Part shown: positions 36,749-46,616 of the stretch, piece by piece
Layout of the letters: every line of letters begins with the position of its first letter
How positions within the stretch are numbered: the stretch's first letter is position 1
Origin: Devosia sp.
GTDB taxonomy: Bacteria > Pseudomonadota > Alphaproteobacteria > Rhizobiales > Devosiaceae
DNA length: 64,000 nucleotides
Assembly (NCBI RefSeq): GCF_017744655.1
Contig: NZ_JAGIAW010000003.1
Location: forward strand, 1-64,000
Direction: 5' to 3'
Translations under genes and position numbers: made by a program
Notes under the pieces: model-generated
What the model saw: the letters and a program-made list of their open reading frames with translations, nothing else
Told to the model about the DNA's origin: nothing
Database searches by the model: none

Positions 36749-37825
36749 ATGGTCCACCCGCACGACGAATTTTTGAGCGTCCTCAATTCGCGCAGCCAGG
36801 AAATTTTCAGGCGGCTGGTGGAACGCTATCTCGATACCGGCCTGCCGGTTGGGTCGCGCGATCTGTCCAAACTGTTGCAGACGGAACTCTCGCCCGCTTC
36901 GGTGCGCAATGTGATGGCCGATCTTGAGGATCTCGGCTTGATTGCGGCGCCGCATACCTCGGCCGGGCGCGCGCCGACGCAGCAGGGATTGCGGTTTTTC
37001 GTCGATTCCATGCTCGAAGTGGGCGCGGTCAATGAGAGCGAGAGGCGCAGCATTGCCCAGCATATTGAGGGCCATGCGGGGCGACGGCAGGTGGATGACC
37101 TGCTGACCGAAGCCAGTTCTCTGCTCTCTGGGCTGAGCCAGGGCGCCGGGTTGGTGATTGCCACCAAGGCCGATATGGTGATGCGGCATGTGGAATTCGT
37201 GCGGCTCGACAATTCACGGGCCATGGCGATTCTGGTCGGTGACGATGGGCAGGTGGAGAACCGTATTCTCGAACTGCCGCCGGGTTTTACGGCCGCGGCG
37301 CTGCAGCAGGCGAGCAATTATTTAGCGCACTATGTTGTTGGGCGAACCCTGTCGGAGGCGCGAAAAGCGCTGGATGAGCGGCGGGTGGAGCAGCGGGCGG
37401 AGTTGGATGAACTCACGCAAAAACTCGTCGACGACGGGATTGCGACGCTGGTGCAGGATTCTCCTTCCACCGCGCCACGGGTGATCGTGCGGGGGCGGGC
37501 GAACCTGCTCAATGACGCGATGGCGAGCGATGAGCTGGAGCGGATGCGGCAGCTTTTTGATGAGCTGGAGAGTAAGGAAGGGCTGCTGGAACTGCTGGGC
37601 GATGCCGAGAAGGCGCAGGGGGTGCGCATTTTCATCGGCTCGGAAAACAAGCTGTTTTCGCTCTCGGGGTCCTCGGTGATTCTCAGCCCTTATAAGGATG
37701 CCAATGACAAGGTGGTTGGCGTCTTGGGCGTGATCGGGCCGACGCGGCTCAACTATGCGCGGATCGTGCCGGTGGTGGATTATACGGCCAATGTGCTGAC
37801 GCGACTCATGGCGAGGAAGCGCTGA
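36749..37825 (+). CDS. hrcA: Heat-inducible transcription repressor HrcA
   Basis: Winged-helix repressor of chaperone genes acting at CIRCE operators, 358 residues. N-terminal HTH with LSPASVRNVMADLEDLGLI; then SAGRAPTQQGLRFFVD, and the HrcA core domain with IIGPTRLNY-like VIGPTRLNYARIVPVVDYTA at the end. It stands before grpE. No CIRCE sequence is present in this window, so its targets (usually groESL) lie elsewhere. No clear ribosome-binding site precedes the ATG. Confidence 0.95.
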   Translation: MVHPHDEFLSVLNSRSQEIFRRLVERYLDTGLPVGSRDLSKLLQTELSPASVRNVMADLEDLGLIAAPHTSAGRAPTQQGLRFFVDSMLEVGAVNESERRSIAQHIEGHAGRRQVDDLLTEASSLLSGLSQGAGLVIATKADMVMRHVEFVRLDNSRAMAILVGDDGQVENRILELPPGFTAAALQQASNYLAHYVVGRTLSEARKALDERRVEQRAELDELTQKLVDDGIATLVQDSPSTAPRVIVRGRANLLNDAMASDELERMRQLFDELESKEGLLELLGDAEKAQGVRIFIGSENKLFSLSGSSVILSPYKDANDKVVGVLGVIGPTRLNYARIVPVVDYTANVLTRLMARKR

Positions 37826-37829
37826 ACTA

Positions 37830-37857
37830 TTGAAATGCGCTGCGTATTGGCCGATAT
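37830..37857 (+). promoter_or_regulatory. Possible sigma-32-type promoter of grpE
   Basis: TTGAAA (37830-37835), 15-nt spacer, CCGATAT (37851-37857), in the 69-nt gap between hrcA and grpE. It resembles alphaproteobacterial RpoH promoters (CTTGAA with CC-TAT). The -35 lacks the leading C. Confidence 0.4.
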
Positions 37858-37894
37858 GCGGGGCGAAACTTTTCTTGATTGAGGCCATGGAAAC

Positions 37895-38479
37895 ATGATG
37901 AGCGACGAGAACGCCGCCCAGGGCGAAACGCCGGAGACCGAAATCCCGGCCACCGAAACGCCGGAGGTCGATCCCGTCGAGGCCCTTCTTGCGGAAAATG
38001 CCGAACTGAAGGACCGCGTGCTCCGCACGCATGCCGAGATGGAAAACCTGCGCAAGCGCACCGAGCGCGATGTGGCGGATACGCGCTCCTATGCCATTGC
38101 CGGCTTTGCCCGCGACATGTTGAGCGCCACCGACGCGCTGAGCCGCGCGCTGCTGGTGATCCCGGAGGAAACGCGGGCGACCGCTGAAGGTACGCTCAAA
38201 AGCCTGATCGAAGGGCTGGAGCTGGCCGAGCGCGAAATGCAGCGCCTCCTGGGTAAGCACGGCGTGAAGCCGATCGAGGCGGCCGGCCAGAAGTTTGACC
38301 CGAACAAGCATCAGGCGATGTTCGAAGTGCCGAACCCGAGCGTGCCGGAAGGCACGGTCGTGCAGGTGGTGCAGGAAGGCTTTGCCATTGGCGATCGCAT
38401 CTTGCGGCCAGCCATGGTGGGTGTGGCCAAGGGCGGCGGGGCCGCTCCGGCGGCCGAGGGCGTGGATAAGAACGTCTGA
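37895..38479 (+). CDS. grpE: Nucleotide exchange factor GrpE
   Basis: DnaK co-chaperone releasing ADP, 194 residues. An acidic N-terminal tail (residues 1-35) is followed by a long coiled coil ([20 protein letters not shown]) and a C-terminal beta domain with [20 protein letters not shown] and [20 protein letters not shown] [15 protein letters not shown]. Two adjacent ATG codons (37895, 37898) can start it. A very good terminator follows at 38496. Confidence 0.96.
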   Translation: MMSDENAAQGETPETEIPATETPEVDPVEALLAENAELKDRVLRTHAEMENLRKRTERDVADTRSYAIAGFARDMLSATDALSRALLVIPEETRATAEGTLKSLIEGLELAEREMQRLLGKHGVKPIEAAGQKFDPNKHQAMFEVPNPSVPEGTVVQVVQEGFAIGDRILRPAMVGVAKGGGAAPAAEGVDKNV

Positions 38480-38495
38480 TTCTTTTGGGTTTTGG

Positions 38496-38527
38496 AAAGG
38501 GCGCTGCGAGGCGCCCTTTTTGTTTTT
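38496..38527 (+). terminator. Intrinsic terminator of grpE
   Basis: 9-bp stem AAAGGGCGC with GCGCCCTTT (loop TGCGAG) followed by TTGTTTTTTT, 17 nt after the grpE stop. Confidence 0.92.
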
Positions 38528-38538
38528 TTGGAGAGAAT

Positions 38539-38664
38539 CCCCCTCATCCGGCGCTGTGCGCCACCTTCTCCCCGATGGGGAGAAGAATGCATCGGGGCTC
38601 TCCTCTATTCCTCTCCCCCTCGGGGAGAGGGTGGATCGCGCGTAGCGCGAGACGGGCGAGGGGG
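38539..38664. repeat. Palindromic element, family A copy 2
   Basis: CCCCCTCAT end, small stem GGCGC-TGT-GCGCC, stem TTCTCCCC-GAT-GGGGAGAA, then the mirror unit with CCTCTCCCC stem and TCGCGC-GTA-GCGCGA, ending GAGGGGG. Between convergent grpE and pncA. Confidence 0.82.
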
Positions 38665-38666
38665 AT

Positions 38667-39302
38667 CTAGCCCAGTATTTCCCGGCTCATCATGCGCTCG
38701 ACGCCGGCTTCCTTCAAATCGGCCCAAGCTTTTTCGAGCGAGCCATTGGCGTCGATTGCCCGGGTGGCATCTTCGATGATGGCGACGTCAAAGCCGCCGG
38801 CAGCGCCATCCAGGGCGGTCCAGGCGACGCAGAAATCGGTGGCGAGGCCGACGACGAAGAGGCGGCCGACGTCGCGTTCGTTGAGATAGCCAGCAAGGCC
38901 CGTCAGGGTTTCGCGATCGGCTTCCTGGAAGCCGGAATAGGAATCGATGGCTTTGTTATAGCCCTTGCGGATCACGAGCTGGGCGTGGGGGATGTCGAGA
39001 TCGCTTGAAAGTTCAGCGCCGCGGGTCTGCCAGACGCAGTGGTCGGGCCAGAGGACTTGTGTGCCGTAGTCGAGTTCGATGGTTTCGAAGGGCGCTTTGC
39101 TGGGGTGATTGCTCGCGAAAGAGATGTGGTCGGCCGGGTGCCAGTCCTGGGTGAAGACCACGTTCTTGAATTTTTTGGCCAGCGCGTTGATCAGCGGCAC
39201 GATTTCGTCGCCGCCGGCAACGGCCAGATTGCCGCCGGGCAGGAAGTCATATTGCACATCGACGACGACGAGCACGTCTTCGGGGCCGATAGTTTGGGTC
39301 AT
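38667..39302 (-). CDS. pncA: Nicotinamidase
   Basis: Hydrolyses nicotinamide to nicotinate in NAD salvage, 211 residues. The Asp-Lys-Cys triad is Asp15 (VVVDVQYDF), Lys113 (VIRKGYN) and Cys158 (ATDFCVA); the metal ligands are Asp53, His55 and His59 in TQDWHPADH. The start overlaps the stop of the pabB-pabC fusion by one base (TGATG), so it is translated from the same mRNA although the pathways differ. Confidence 0.95.
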   Translation of the reverse strand: MTQTIGPEDVLVVVDVQYDFLPGGNLAVAGGDEIVPLINALAKKFKNVVFTQDWHPADHISFASNHPSKAPFETIELDYGTQVLWPDHCVWQTRGAELSSDLDIPHAQLVIRKGYNKAIDSYSGFQEADRETLTGLAGYLNERDVGRLFVVGLATDFCVAWTALDGAAGGFDVAIIEDATRAIDANGSLEKAWADLKEAGVERMMSREILG

Positions 39303-41065
39303 CAGGCGGCGTCCTTTGGCTCAAGAAGCTCGGCGCGGATCAGGCCGCGCACGGAATTGCCGAAGAAGATTGCATCGGCACCATGCAAATCGGCAAGGGT
39401 GAGAATGGTTTCTTCGGCCTTGCCGGTTTCGATCAGTTCGGCTCGGAGGGTGCCAGGGAGGAGACCGGAGGAGAGGGCCGGGGTGAGAAGTTTTCCGTTT
39501 CGCTCAATGAAGAGATTGGTGATCGAGCCTTCCGTTAGCTCGCCACGCTCGTTGAGGAAGACGACTTCGTCGACGCCGAGGGAGTCGTGGGCCGCGATGC
39601 GGGGAGAATCGTAGAAGGCGCGGTTGGTGGTTTTGTGGGCGAGCCAGACCGAGGTGGAATCGAGGGTTTCGCTCGCGATAATGAAGCGGAATTTTTCGGG
39701 ATTTGGCGGCAGGGGGACGGCTGATATCTTGATGCCTGCTTCGGAAAGGGTCAAGCGGACGCGCATGGGGGCGGTCCAGTTTGCGCTTTCGGCGAGAAGG
39801 CGCGTGGTGACCTGGGCGGCGTCGGCGGGAAGGCCGAAATAGGCAGCGGACGCGAGAAGCCGGGCGAGGTGGCGGCCGAGGAGAACAAAACCTTCTTCGG
39901 GCGACCATTTTAACGTTTCGATCAGGGTGACCGGCGGGGCCGGATCGCTGAGGAAGCGCAATTTGAGCAGGGCCTCACTGTATTCGGATTCTGCTTCGCT
40001 ATCGGCGACGATGCCGCCGCCTATGCCGATGGTGCCGCTGCCGGAAGAATCGATGACGGCGGTGCGGATGGCGACGTTGAAGGCGAAATCGCCATTGGGG
40101 GCGATGTAGCCGATGGAGCCGGTGTAGAGGCCGCGAGGCAAAAGCTCGACTTCGCGGATGATTTCCATGGCGCGCAGTTTTGGGGCGCCGGTGATGGAGC
40201 CGCAGGGGAAGAGGTTTTCGAGGACGTCCAGCATGGTGACATCGGGCCGGCGCTTTGCCGTGATGCCCGAGGTCATGGTGTGGAGGGTGGAATAGGTTTC
40301 GACCGTGAAGAGGTCGGTCACCTCAACTGAGCCGATTTCGGCAATGCGGCCGAGGTCATTGCGCAGGAGATCGACGATCATCAGGTTTTCGGCGCGGTTC
40401 TTTTCGTCATTGGCGAGGGCGGCGCGGTCGGCGGCGTCTTGCGCGGCGAGAGGCGCGCGGGGCAGGGTGCCTTTCATCGGGCGGGCCGAAAGGGTGTTGC
40501 CGGTACCGGATACGAAGAGTTCGGGGGAGCGCGACAGGACAAAATGGTCGCCGGCGTTGATGTAGGCGCCGTAGGCCGTCTTCTGGCTTTGGGCCAGGCG
40601 ACGGTAGAGGCCGAGGGGGGAGCCGGAAAGCTGGAACTCGGCCTTGAAGGTCAGGTTGACCTGATAGGTGTCGCCGGCCGCGATGTAGTTTTTTACCCGT
40701 TCGAAGGCGGATGCATAGGCGGCGAAGCTTGTCGCGGGGGCGAGGTTTTCCGCCGTTCCATCTTCGGTGTCGGGCAGGCCGGCAAAGGGTTTTGGGCCGT
40801 CGTAGAGGCCAAACCAGAGAAGCGGCGTTTCGCTACGGGCGGGCAGGTGTTTTTCCAGGCGCTCTTCAAACAAGAAGCCGAGTTCATAGCTAAAATAGCC
40901 GGCGGCCCAGAGGCCGTCTTTTCCGGCTTCGGCAATGCGGGTGAGCGCCTTGCGGGCGGTCTCGGCGTCGTAGGCGCAAAGCACCTCTTTCGGTTCGGAA
41001 AAGAGGCGGCTCTGGCCGTGGGGTGAGAGGTTGTCGTGCAGGAGCACGGTGCCTGATGTAAACAT
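39302..41065 (-). CDS. pabB: PabB-PabC fusion: aminodeoxychorismate synthase I and lyase
   Basis: Two folate-pathway activities in one 587-residue protein. Residues about 95-370 are a chorismate-binding PabB domain (KGTLPRAP, NRAENLMIVDLLRNDLGRI, PCGSITGAPKLRAMEII). Residues about 385-580 are a PLP-dependent 4-amino-4-deoxychorismate lyase (LGVDEVVFLNERGELTEGSI then NLFIERNG). The product is p-aminobenzoate. Start at ATG 41065; an in-frame GTG at 41083 is possible. Neither has a good ribosome-binding site. Same transcript as pncA. Confidence 0.93.
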   Translation of the reverse strand: MFTSGTVLLHDNLSPHGQSRLFSEPKEVLCAYDAETARKALTRIAEAGKDGLWAAGYFSYELGFLFEERLEKHLPARSETPLLWFGLYDGPKPFAGLPDTEDGTAENLAPATSFAAYASAFERVKNYIAAGDTYQVNLTFKAEFQLSGSPLGLYRRLAQSQKTAYGAYINAGDHFVLSRSPELFVSGTGNTLSARPMKGTLPRAPLAAQDAADRAALANDEKNRAENLMIVDLLRNDLGRIAEIGSVEVTDLFTVETYSTLHTMTSGITAKRRPDVTMLDVLENLFPCGSITGAPKLRAMEIIREVELLPRGLYTGSIGYIAPNGDFAFNVAIRTAVIDSSGSGTIGIGGGIVADSEAESEYSEALLKLRFLSDPAPPVTLIETLKWSPEEGFVLLGRHLARLLASAAYFGLPADAAQVTTRLLAESANWTAPMRVRLTLSEAGIKISAVPLPPNPEKFRFIIASETLDSTSVWLAHKTTNRAFYDSPRIAAHDSLGVDEVVFLNERGELTEGSITNLFIERNGKLLTPALSSGLLPGTLRAELIETGKAEETILTLADLHGADAIFFGNSVRGLIRAELLEPKDAA

Positions 41066-41085
41066 GGAAGGGGTTTTATACACCG

Positions 41086-41151
41086 CGTCATCCCCGCGGA
41101 AGCGGGGATCTCAGGGGCGAAGAGAGATTCCCGCTTTCGCGGGAATGACGC
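41086..41151. repeat. Palindromic element, family F copy 1
   Basis: Two hairpins of the type TCCCCGCGGAAGCGGGGA and ATTCCCGCTTTCGCGGGAAT inside GTCAT and ATGAC ends. Copies at 45277, 54126, 56178 and 57569. This one lies in a divergent promoter region (pabB against the small secreted protein gene), unlike the others. Confidence 0.8.
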
Positions 41152-41242
41152 AGAGAATCTGGCCCCACTTGGCGGAAAAATTCGGGCGTGGCAGATATGG
41201 CCGTCCGGGCGCGATGTGCGACCGGTTTGAGGGCAATTTCAA

Positions 41243-41575
41243 ATGAAGACCGAACTGCTGGGCGCCTTTGCCGCCCTGGCATTTGTGGCTGGCGTCGCGC
41301 CGGCCGCCGCGCAGACCGTTGAATTCACACTGATCAACGAAAGCTCGCAGGCGCTGCACTATTTTTATACCTCGCCGAGCAATGACAACAATTGGGGCTA
41401 TGACCTCCTCGGCGACAGCGGCACGCTCGAATCCGGCTATAACGGCACCGTGACGATCGGCGACGGCTCGGAAGAGTGCATCTATGACTTCAAGTTCGTG
41501 ATGGACAGCGGCGCTGAGCTGATCGAGCCGGGAATCGATATTTGCAGCCTCGGCAGCTACACAATCACCGACTGA
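41243..41575 (+). CDS. Small secreted protein of unknown function
   Basis: Protein of 110 residues with a Sec signal peptide (LLGAFAALAFVAGVAPAAAQ, cleavage probably after AAA). The mature part is acidic and Tyr/Gly/Ser-rich with two cysteines (in EECIYDF and GIDICSLG) that could form a disulfide. I do not recognise the family; the beta-rich look (VEFTLINESSQALHYFY) recalls small periplasmic proteins. Monocistronic, terminator at 41595-41630. Confidence 0.75.
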   Translation: MKTELLGAFAALAFVAGVAPAAAQTVEFTLINESSQALHYFYTSPSNDNNWGYDLLGDSGTLESGYNGTVTIGDGSEECIYDFKFVMDSGAELIEPGIDICSLGSYTITD

Positions 41576-41594
41576 TCACGCGCTGATTAAGAAA

Positions 41595-41630
41595 GGCGCT
41601 GCCTGGGGTCGTCGGGCAGCGTCTTTCTTT
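41595..41630 (+). terminator. Terminator after the small secreted protein gene
   Basis: CGCTGCC (41597-41603) pairs with GGCAGCG (41615-41621), 11-nt loop, then TCTTTCTTTCT. Good rho-independent shape with an interrupted T-run. Confidence 0.65.
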
Positions 41631-41670
41631 CTCGCAAAGGCATTTCGGGGCATTTCTCGCCGCCGACGCG

Positions 41671-41700
41671 CTTGAAGCCCCAAGCGCACCCCCCTATATA
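41671..41700 (+). promoter_or_regulatory. Sigma-32-type promoter of dnaK
   Basis: CTTGAA (41671-41676), 14-nt spacer, then CCCCTATATA (41691-41700). This is an excellent match to RpoH-dependent heat-shock promoters. Transcription should start near 41706, giving a leader of about 115 nt. Confidence 0.75.
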
Positions 41701-41709
41701 CGCCACGAG

Positions 41710-41790
41710 GCCCGAGAACGGGCAAATCAACCTACGAGGGACCCGGCCCCACAAGGGGCATGAGGCTGCTTTGCGAAAAGGGCTTCGCGA
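41710..41790 (+). promoter_or_regulatory. Structured 5' leader of dnaK
   Basis: Three short hairpins follow the predicted start: GCCCG-AGAA-CGGGC (41710-41723), GCCCC-ACAA-GGGGC (41746-41759) and TTGCGAA-N6-TTCGCGA (41771-41790). The ribosome-binding site AGAGAGG (41806-41812) is left unpaired by these. The leader may stabilise the mRNA or tune translation; no known riboswitch is recognised. Confidence 0.45.
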
Positions 41791-41820
41791 GTGGGTTCGC
41801 TATGAAGAGAGGCTAGTTTT

Positions 41821-43728
<1,908 letters not shown>

Positions 43729-43744
43729 GCTTTTGTCATTTTTG

Positions 43745-43784
43745 AAGAAGGGCTCGGTGGCGACACCGGGCCCTTCTTGTTTGT
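43745..43784 (+). terminator. Strong hairpin after dnaK
   Basis: 15-bp stem with one G-U pair (43745-43759 with 43764-43778, loop GCGA), 16 nt past the dnaK stop, followed by GTTTGTGG. The T-run is weak, so read-through to dnaJ is possible. Confidence 0.6.
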
Positions 43785-43792
43785 GGAAGCAT

Positions 43793-43932
43793 CCCCCTCA
43801 TCCGGCGCTACGCGCCACCTTCTCCCCGATGGGGAGAAGGATGGGCCGGTGCCTTTGGGGGGCTCGGTGCCTTTATTCCTCTCCCCATCGGGGAGAGGGT
43901 GGATCGCGCGCAGCGCGAGACGGGTGAGGGGG
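43793..43932. repeat. Palindromic element, family A copy 3
   Basis: Ends CCCCCTCAT and GTGAGGGGG; small stems GGCGC-TAC-GCGCC and TCGCGC-GCA-GCGCGA; larger stems on CTTCTCCCC and CTCTCCCC. It sits between dnaK and dnaJ and directly abuts a parS-like site. Confidence 0.82.
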
Positions 43933-43948
43933 TGTTCCACGTGAATCA
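43933..43948 (+). promoter_or_regulatory. parS-like ParB site 4 (dnaK-dnaJ gap)
   Basis: TGTTCCACGTGAATCA, the best copy in the window. With the pyrimidine at position 5 that many parS sites allow, only position 14 differs from consensus. Confidence 0.7.
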
Positions 43949-44135
43949 CGCTTACTGCGTCAGCAAAGTTGCCCCTTTTGCGCACTCTTGCTAAAGCACT
44001 TGCAACACGGCCCTACATCTTGCCGACCCCAGGCCCCTTGCGGGTTGTGGGGTCGATTGCCATCTAGGGACGAATGACTGGGCTTGCCTAAGCGGGGCGC
44101 GGGAAAAGCGCGACCGGCTGTTTCGGAGAAGATTT

Positions 44136-45272
44136 TTGGCCAAACGCGATTTTTATGAAGTGCTCGGCTGCCAGAAGGGCGCAGACGAGGCGACGCTCAA
44201 AAGCGCCTATCGCAAACTCGCCATGCAGTTCCATCCGGACCGCAATCCCGGCAATGCCGAGGCCGAGAACAAATTTAAAGAAATCAACGAAGCCTACGAT
44301 ACGCTCAAGGACGGCCAGAAGCGCGCCGCCTATGATCGGTTTGGCCATGCTGCCTTCGAGCAGGGCGGCGGGCGTCCCGGCGGCGGTTTCGGGCCCGAAT
44401 TCACCTCGTCCATGTCCGATATCTTTGAGGACATCTTTGGGGACTTCATGGGCGGCGGCGGCCGTCGCGGCGGCGGCGGTGGTGCCTCAAAACTGCGCGG
44501 CTCGGACCTGCGCTATAATCTTGAAATCTCGCTCGAAGAGAGTTTTGAGGGCCGCACGGTCGAGATCGACGTGCCGACGCTGGTTGGCTGCGACACCTGC
44601 GAAGGGTCGGGCGCCAAGCCGGGGACCGGCACGCATACCTGCCGTCAATGCAATGGCCATGGCAAGGTGCGTGCGGCGCAGGGCTTTTTCACCATTGAAC
44701 GCACCTGCCCGGTTTGCCAGGGCCGCGGCCAGATGATGGACCAGCCCTGCACCGATTGCGGTGGCCAGGGCCGTCGGCAGGAGAACCGCAAGCTTTCGGT
44801 CGATATTCCGAAGGGGATCGAGGACGGGACGCGCATTCGGCTTGCCAATGAGGGCGAGGCCGGGGTGCGGGGCGGCCCGCCAGGCGATCTCTATATTTTC
44901 ATCTCGATCAAGCCGCATGACCTGTTCCAGCGCGATGGCGCGGACCTTTATGCCCGCGTGCCGATTTCGATGACCACGGCAGCCTTGGGCGGCGAATTCG
45001 AAGTGCCGACGCTCGATAGTGCCCGGGCCAAGGTGAAGGTGCCGACAGGAACCCAGCCGGGGCAGCGCGTGCGGCTCAAGGGCAAGGGCATGCCGGTGTT
45101 GCGGTCAAAAGATATCGGCGATCTCTATGTGCAGCTCGATATCGAGACGCCGCAGAATCTGTCCAAGCGTCAGCGGGAATTGTTGGAAGAGTTTGCCGAG
45201 CTTGAGACGAAGGATACGAGCCCGCAATCGGGCGGGTTCTTCGACAAGCTGAAAAAAATGTTCGAAGCCTAA
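44136..45272 (+). CDS. dnaJ: Chaperone protein DnaJ (Hsp40)
   Basis: DnaK co-chaperone, 378 residues, type I Hsp40. J domain with His33-Pro34-Asp35, Gly/Phe-rich linker (about 75-115), four CxxCxGxG zinc repeats ([32 protein letters not shown]) and the C-terminal substrate domains. Start is TTG at 44136 with GGAGAAG about 7 nt upstream. The 400-nt gap after dnaK may hold its own promoter. Confidence 0.98.
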   Translation: MAKRDFYEVLGCQKGADEATLKSAYRKLAMQFHPDRNPGNAEAENKFKEINEAYDTLKDGQKRAAYDRFGHAAFEQGGGRPGGGFGPEFTSSMSDIFEDIFGDFMGGGGRRGGGGGASKLRGSDLRYNLEISLEESFEGRTVEIDVPTLVGCDTCEGSGAKPGTGTHTCRQCNGHGKVRAAQGFFTIERTCPVCQGRGQMMDQPCTDCGGQGRRQENRKLSVDIPKGIEDGTRIRLANEGEAGVRGGPPGDLYIFISIKPHDLFQRDGADLYARVPISMTTAALGGEFEVPTLDSARAKVKVPTGTQPGQRVRLKGKGMPVLRSKDIGDLYVQLDIETPQNLSKRQRELLEEFAELETKDTSPQSGGFFDKLKKMFEA

Positions 45273-45276
45273 AATG

Positions 45277-45306
45277 AAATCCCCGCGCGAGCGGGGATTT
45301 TTGTTT
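45277..45306 (+). terminator. Intrinsic terminator of dnaJ
   Basis: AAATCCCCGC-GCGA-GCGGGGATTT followed by TTGTTT, 4 nt after the dnaJ stop. The same sequence is the left half of a family F repeat, so the repeat doubles as terminator. Confidence 0.85.
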
Positions 45307-45347
45307 CTGGGGTCCGGGGCGAGATTCCCGCTTACGCGGGAATGACG
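45277..45347. repeat. Palindromic element, family F copy 2
   Basis: Left hairpin ATCCCCGC-GCGA-GCGGGGAT and right hairpin ATTCCCGC-TTAC-GCGGGAAT ending ATGACG, about 70 bp in all. It follows dnaJ immediately. Confidence 0.75.
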
Positions 45348-45394
45348 TCGCGCTTGACCGTGGCTGGGCCACACGCGTCCAAGCGCTGGGCCGT

Positions 45395-45520
45395 CACCCC
45401 TCATCCGGCGCTGCGCGCCACCTTCTCCCCGATGGGGAGAAGAATAGGCGGTGGCTTCCTCTTATTCCTCTCCCCATCGGGGAGAGGTGGCTCGGGCGCA
45501 GCCCGAGTCGGTGAGGGGGG
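45395..45520. repeat. Palindromic element, family A copy 4
   Basis: Same plan as 38539-38664. The small stems are GGCGC-TGC-GCGCC on the left and CTCGGGC-GCA-GCCCGAG on the right, the latter with fully compensated changes against other copies. Between convergent dnaJ and the VOC gene. Confidence 0.82.
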
Positions 45521-45535
45521 CGACAGTCGATTTCC

Positions 45536-45943
45536 TCACTCAGTCGGCATGCCGGACATGTCCATCCAGACATATTCCCAGACGTGGCCATCGATATCGG
45601 CGACGGCGCGGGAGTACATAAAACCCATGTCCTGGGCATCGCGCACTTCCGTGCCGCCGGCTTTCAAGCCGGCTTCGGCGATGGCATCCACCGCTTCGCG
45701 GCTGTCGCGCGAGAGGGCGTAGAGCGCCTGGGTTTCCTTCTTGGCGTCTGCAATCGGCAGGCGCGCGAATTGCTTGAATTTTTCGTGGGTGAGGACCATC
45801 ACGAAAATCGTCTCCGAAATGACGATGCAAGCGGCGGTTTCATCGGTGAAATCGGGATTGTGATCAAAACCCAGCGCCTTGTAATAGGCCATGGAGGCGG
45901 CGAGATCGGCGATGGGAAGGTTGACGAAAATCATCGAGGGCAT
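45536..45943 (-). CDS. VOC-family (glyoxalase/bleomycin resistance-like) protein
   Basis: Vicinal-oxygen-chelate fold protein of 135 residues. Begins MIFVNLPIADLAASMAYYKALGF and ends with the conserved ADIDGHVWEYVWMD. This subgroup includes small lactoylglutathione-lyase-like proteins of unknown substrate. Start at ATG 45943 with GGAGAG 5 nt upstream; an in-frame TTG lies four codons further. Likely monocistronic. Confidence 0.85.
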   Translation of the reverse strand: MPSMIFVNLPIADLAASMAYYKALGFDHNPDFTDETAACIVISETIFVMVLTHEKFKQFARLPIADAKKETQALYALSRDSREAVDAIAEAGLKAGGTEVRDAQDMGFMYSRAVADIDGHVWEYVWMDMSGMPTE

Positions 45944-46067
45944 GGTTCTCTCCAATAGTTAGGCGTTTTCTTAAGTCATTTTGGATTGCCTTGGCCAAGT
46001 CAATCCTCTTGCCTTCGACGAGTGAGCCAAGCCATTTTCGACAGCCAGCAGAATTTTCGGAGTCAAC

Positions 46068-46613
46068 ATGAAGACAGCGCTCACCCTTTCCGGTTCTATC
46101 CGCAAGGGCTCATACAATCGTGTCCTGCAGCAGCATATGGGCCGAGCCCTGACGAAGGCGGGGGTTGAGGTCACCGAACTCGACTTGATGGATTTTCCCA
46201 TGCCGATCTTCAACGAGGATCTCGAGGCCGATTCCGTGCCGGAGGCGGCGGTGAAGCTGGCCGAAATGTGGCGCAGCCACGACATCGTCTTCATCGCGAC
46301 GCCGGAATATAATGGGGGGGTATCGCCGCTGATCGTCAACACCATCACCTGGATCAGCCGGCAAAGGCCGAGCCCGTTCCGGCATGCCGTGTTTGGGATT
46401 GGTGGGGTCAGTTCGGGGAAATATGGGACCATCTGGAGTCTCAGCCATCTCAGGGACTCGCTCTCGAAAGTTGGAGCACTGGTGGTGCCGACGCTCTTAG
46501 GCATCGGGCCGGCGGAAGAGGCGCTCGATGAGGCAGGTAATCCGGTGGAACCGGTGATCATCCGCAAGGTTGAACAGATGGTGCACGAGTTGACGCATTT
46601 TTCGCGGGGCTAA
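46068..46613 (+). CDS. NADPH-dependent FMN reductase
   Basis: Flavodoxin-like FMN reductase of 181 residues. The FMN phosphate loop is SGSIRKGSYNRVLQQHM and the isoalloxazine-contacting segment is ATPEYNGGVSPLIVNTITWIS. Such enzymes reduce quinones, azo dyes or chromate; the natural substrate cannot be told. Followed after 3 nt by the histidine-phosphatase-like gene, probably one operon. Confidence 0.9.
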   Translation: MKTALTLSGSIRKGSYNRVLQQHMGRALTKAGVEVTELDLMDFPMPIFNEDLEADSVPEAAVKLAEMWRSHDIVFIATPEYNGGVSPLIVNTITWISRQRPSPFRHAVFGIGGVSSGKYGTIWSLSHLRDSLSKVGALVVPTLLGIGPAEEALDEAGNPVEPVIIRKVEQMVHELTHFSRG

Positions 46614-46616
46614 GCG

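Noticed and set aside
43979..44020. CIRCE operator (TTAGCACTC-N9-GAGTGCTAA) near the heat-shock genes
   Set aside because: A GCACTC half-site at about 43981 and GCTAAAGCAC nearby do not form the inverted repeat. No CIRCE was found before hrcA, grpE, dnaK or dnaJ.
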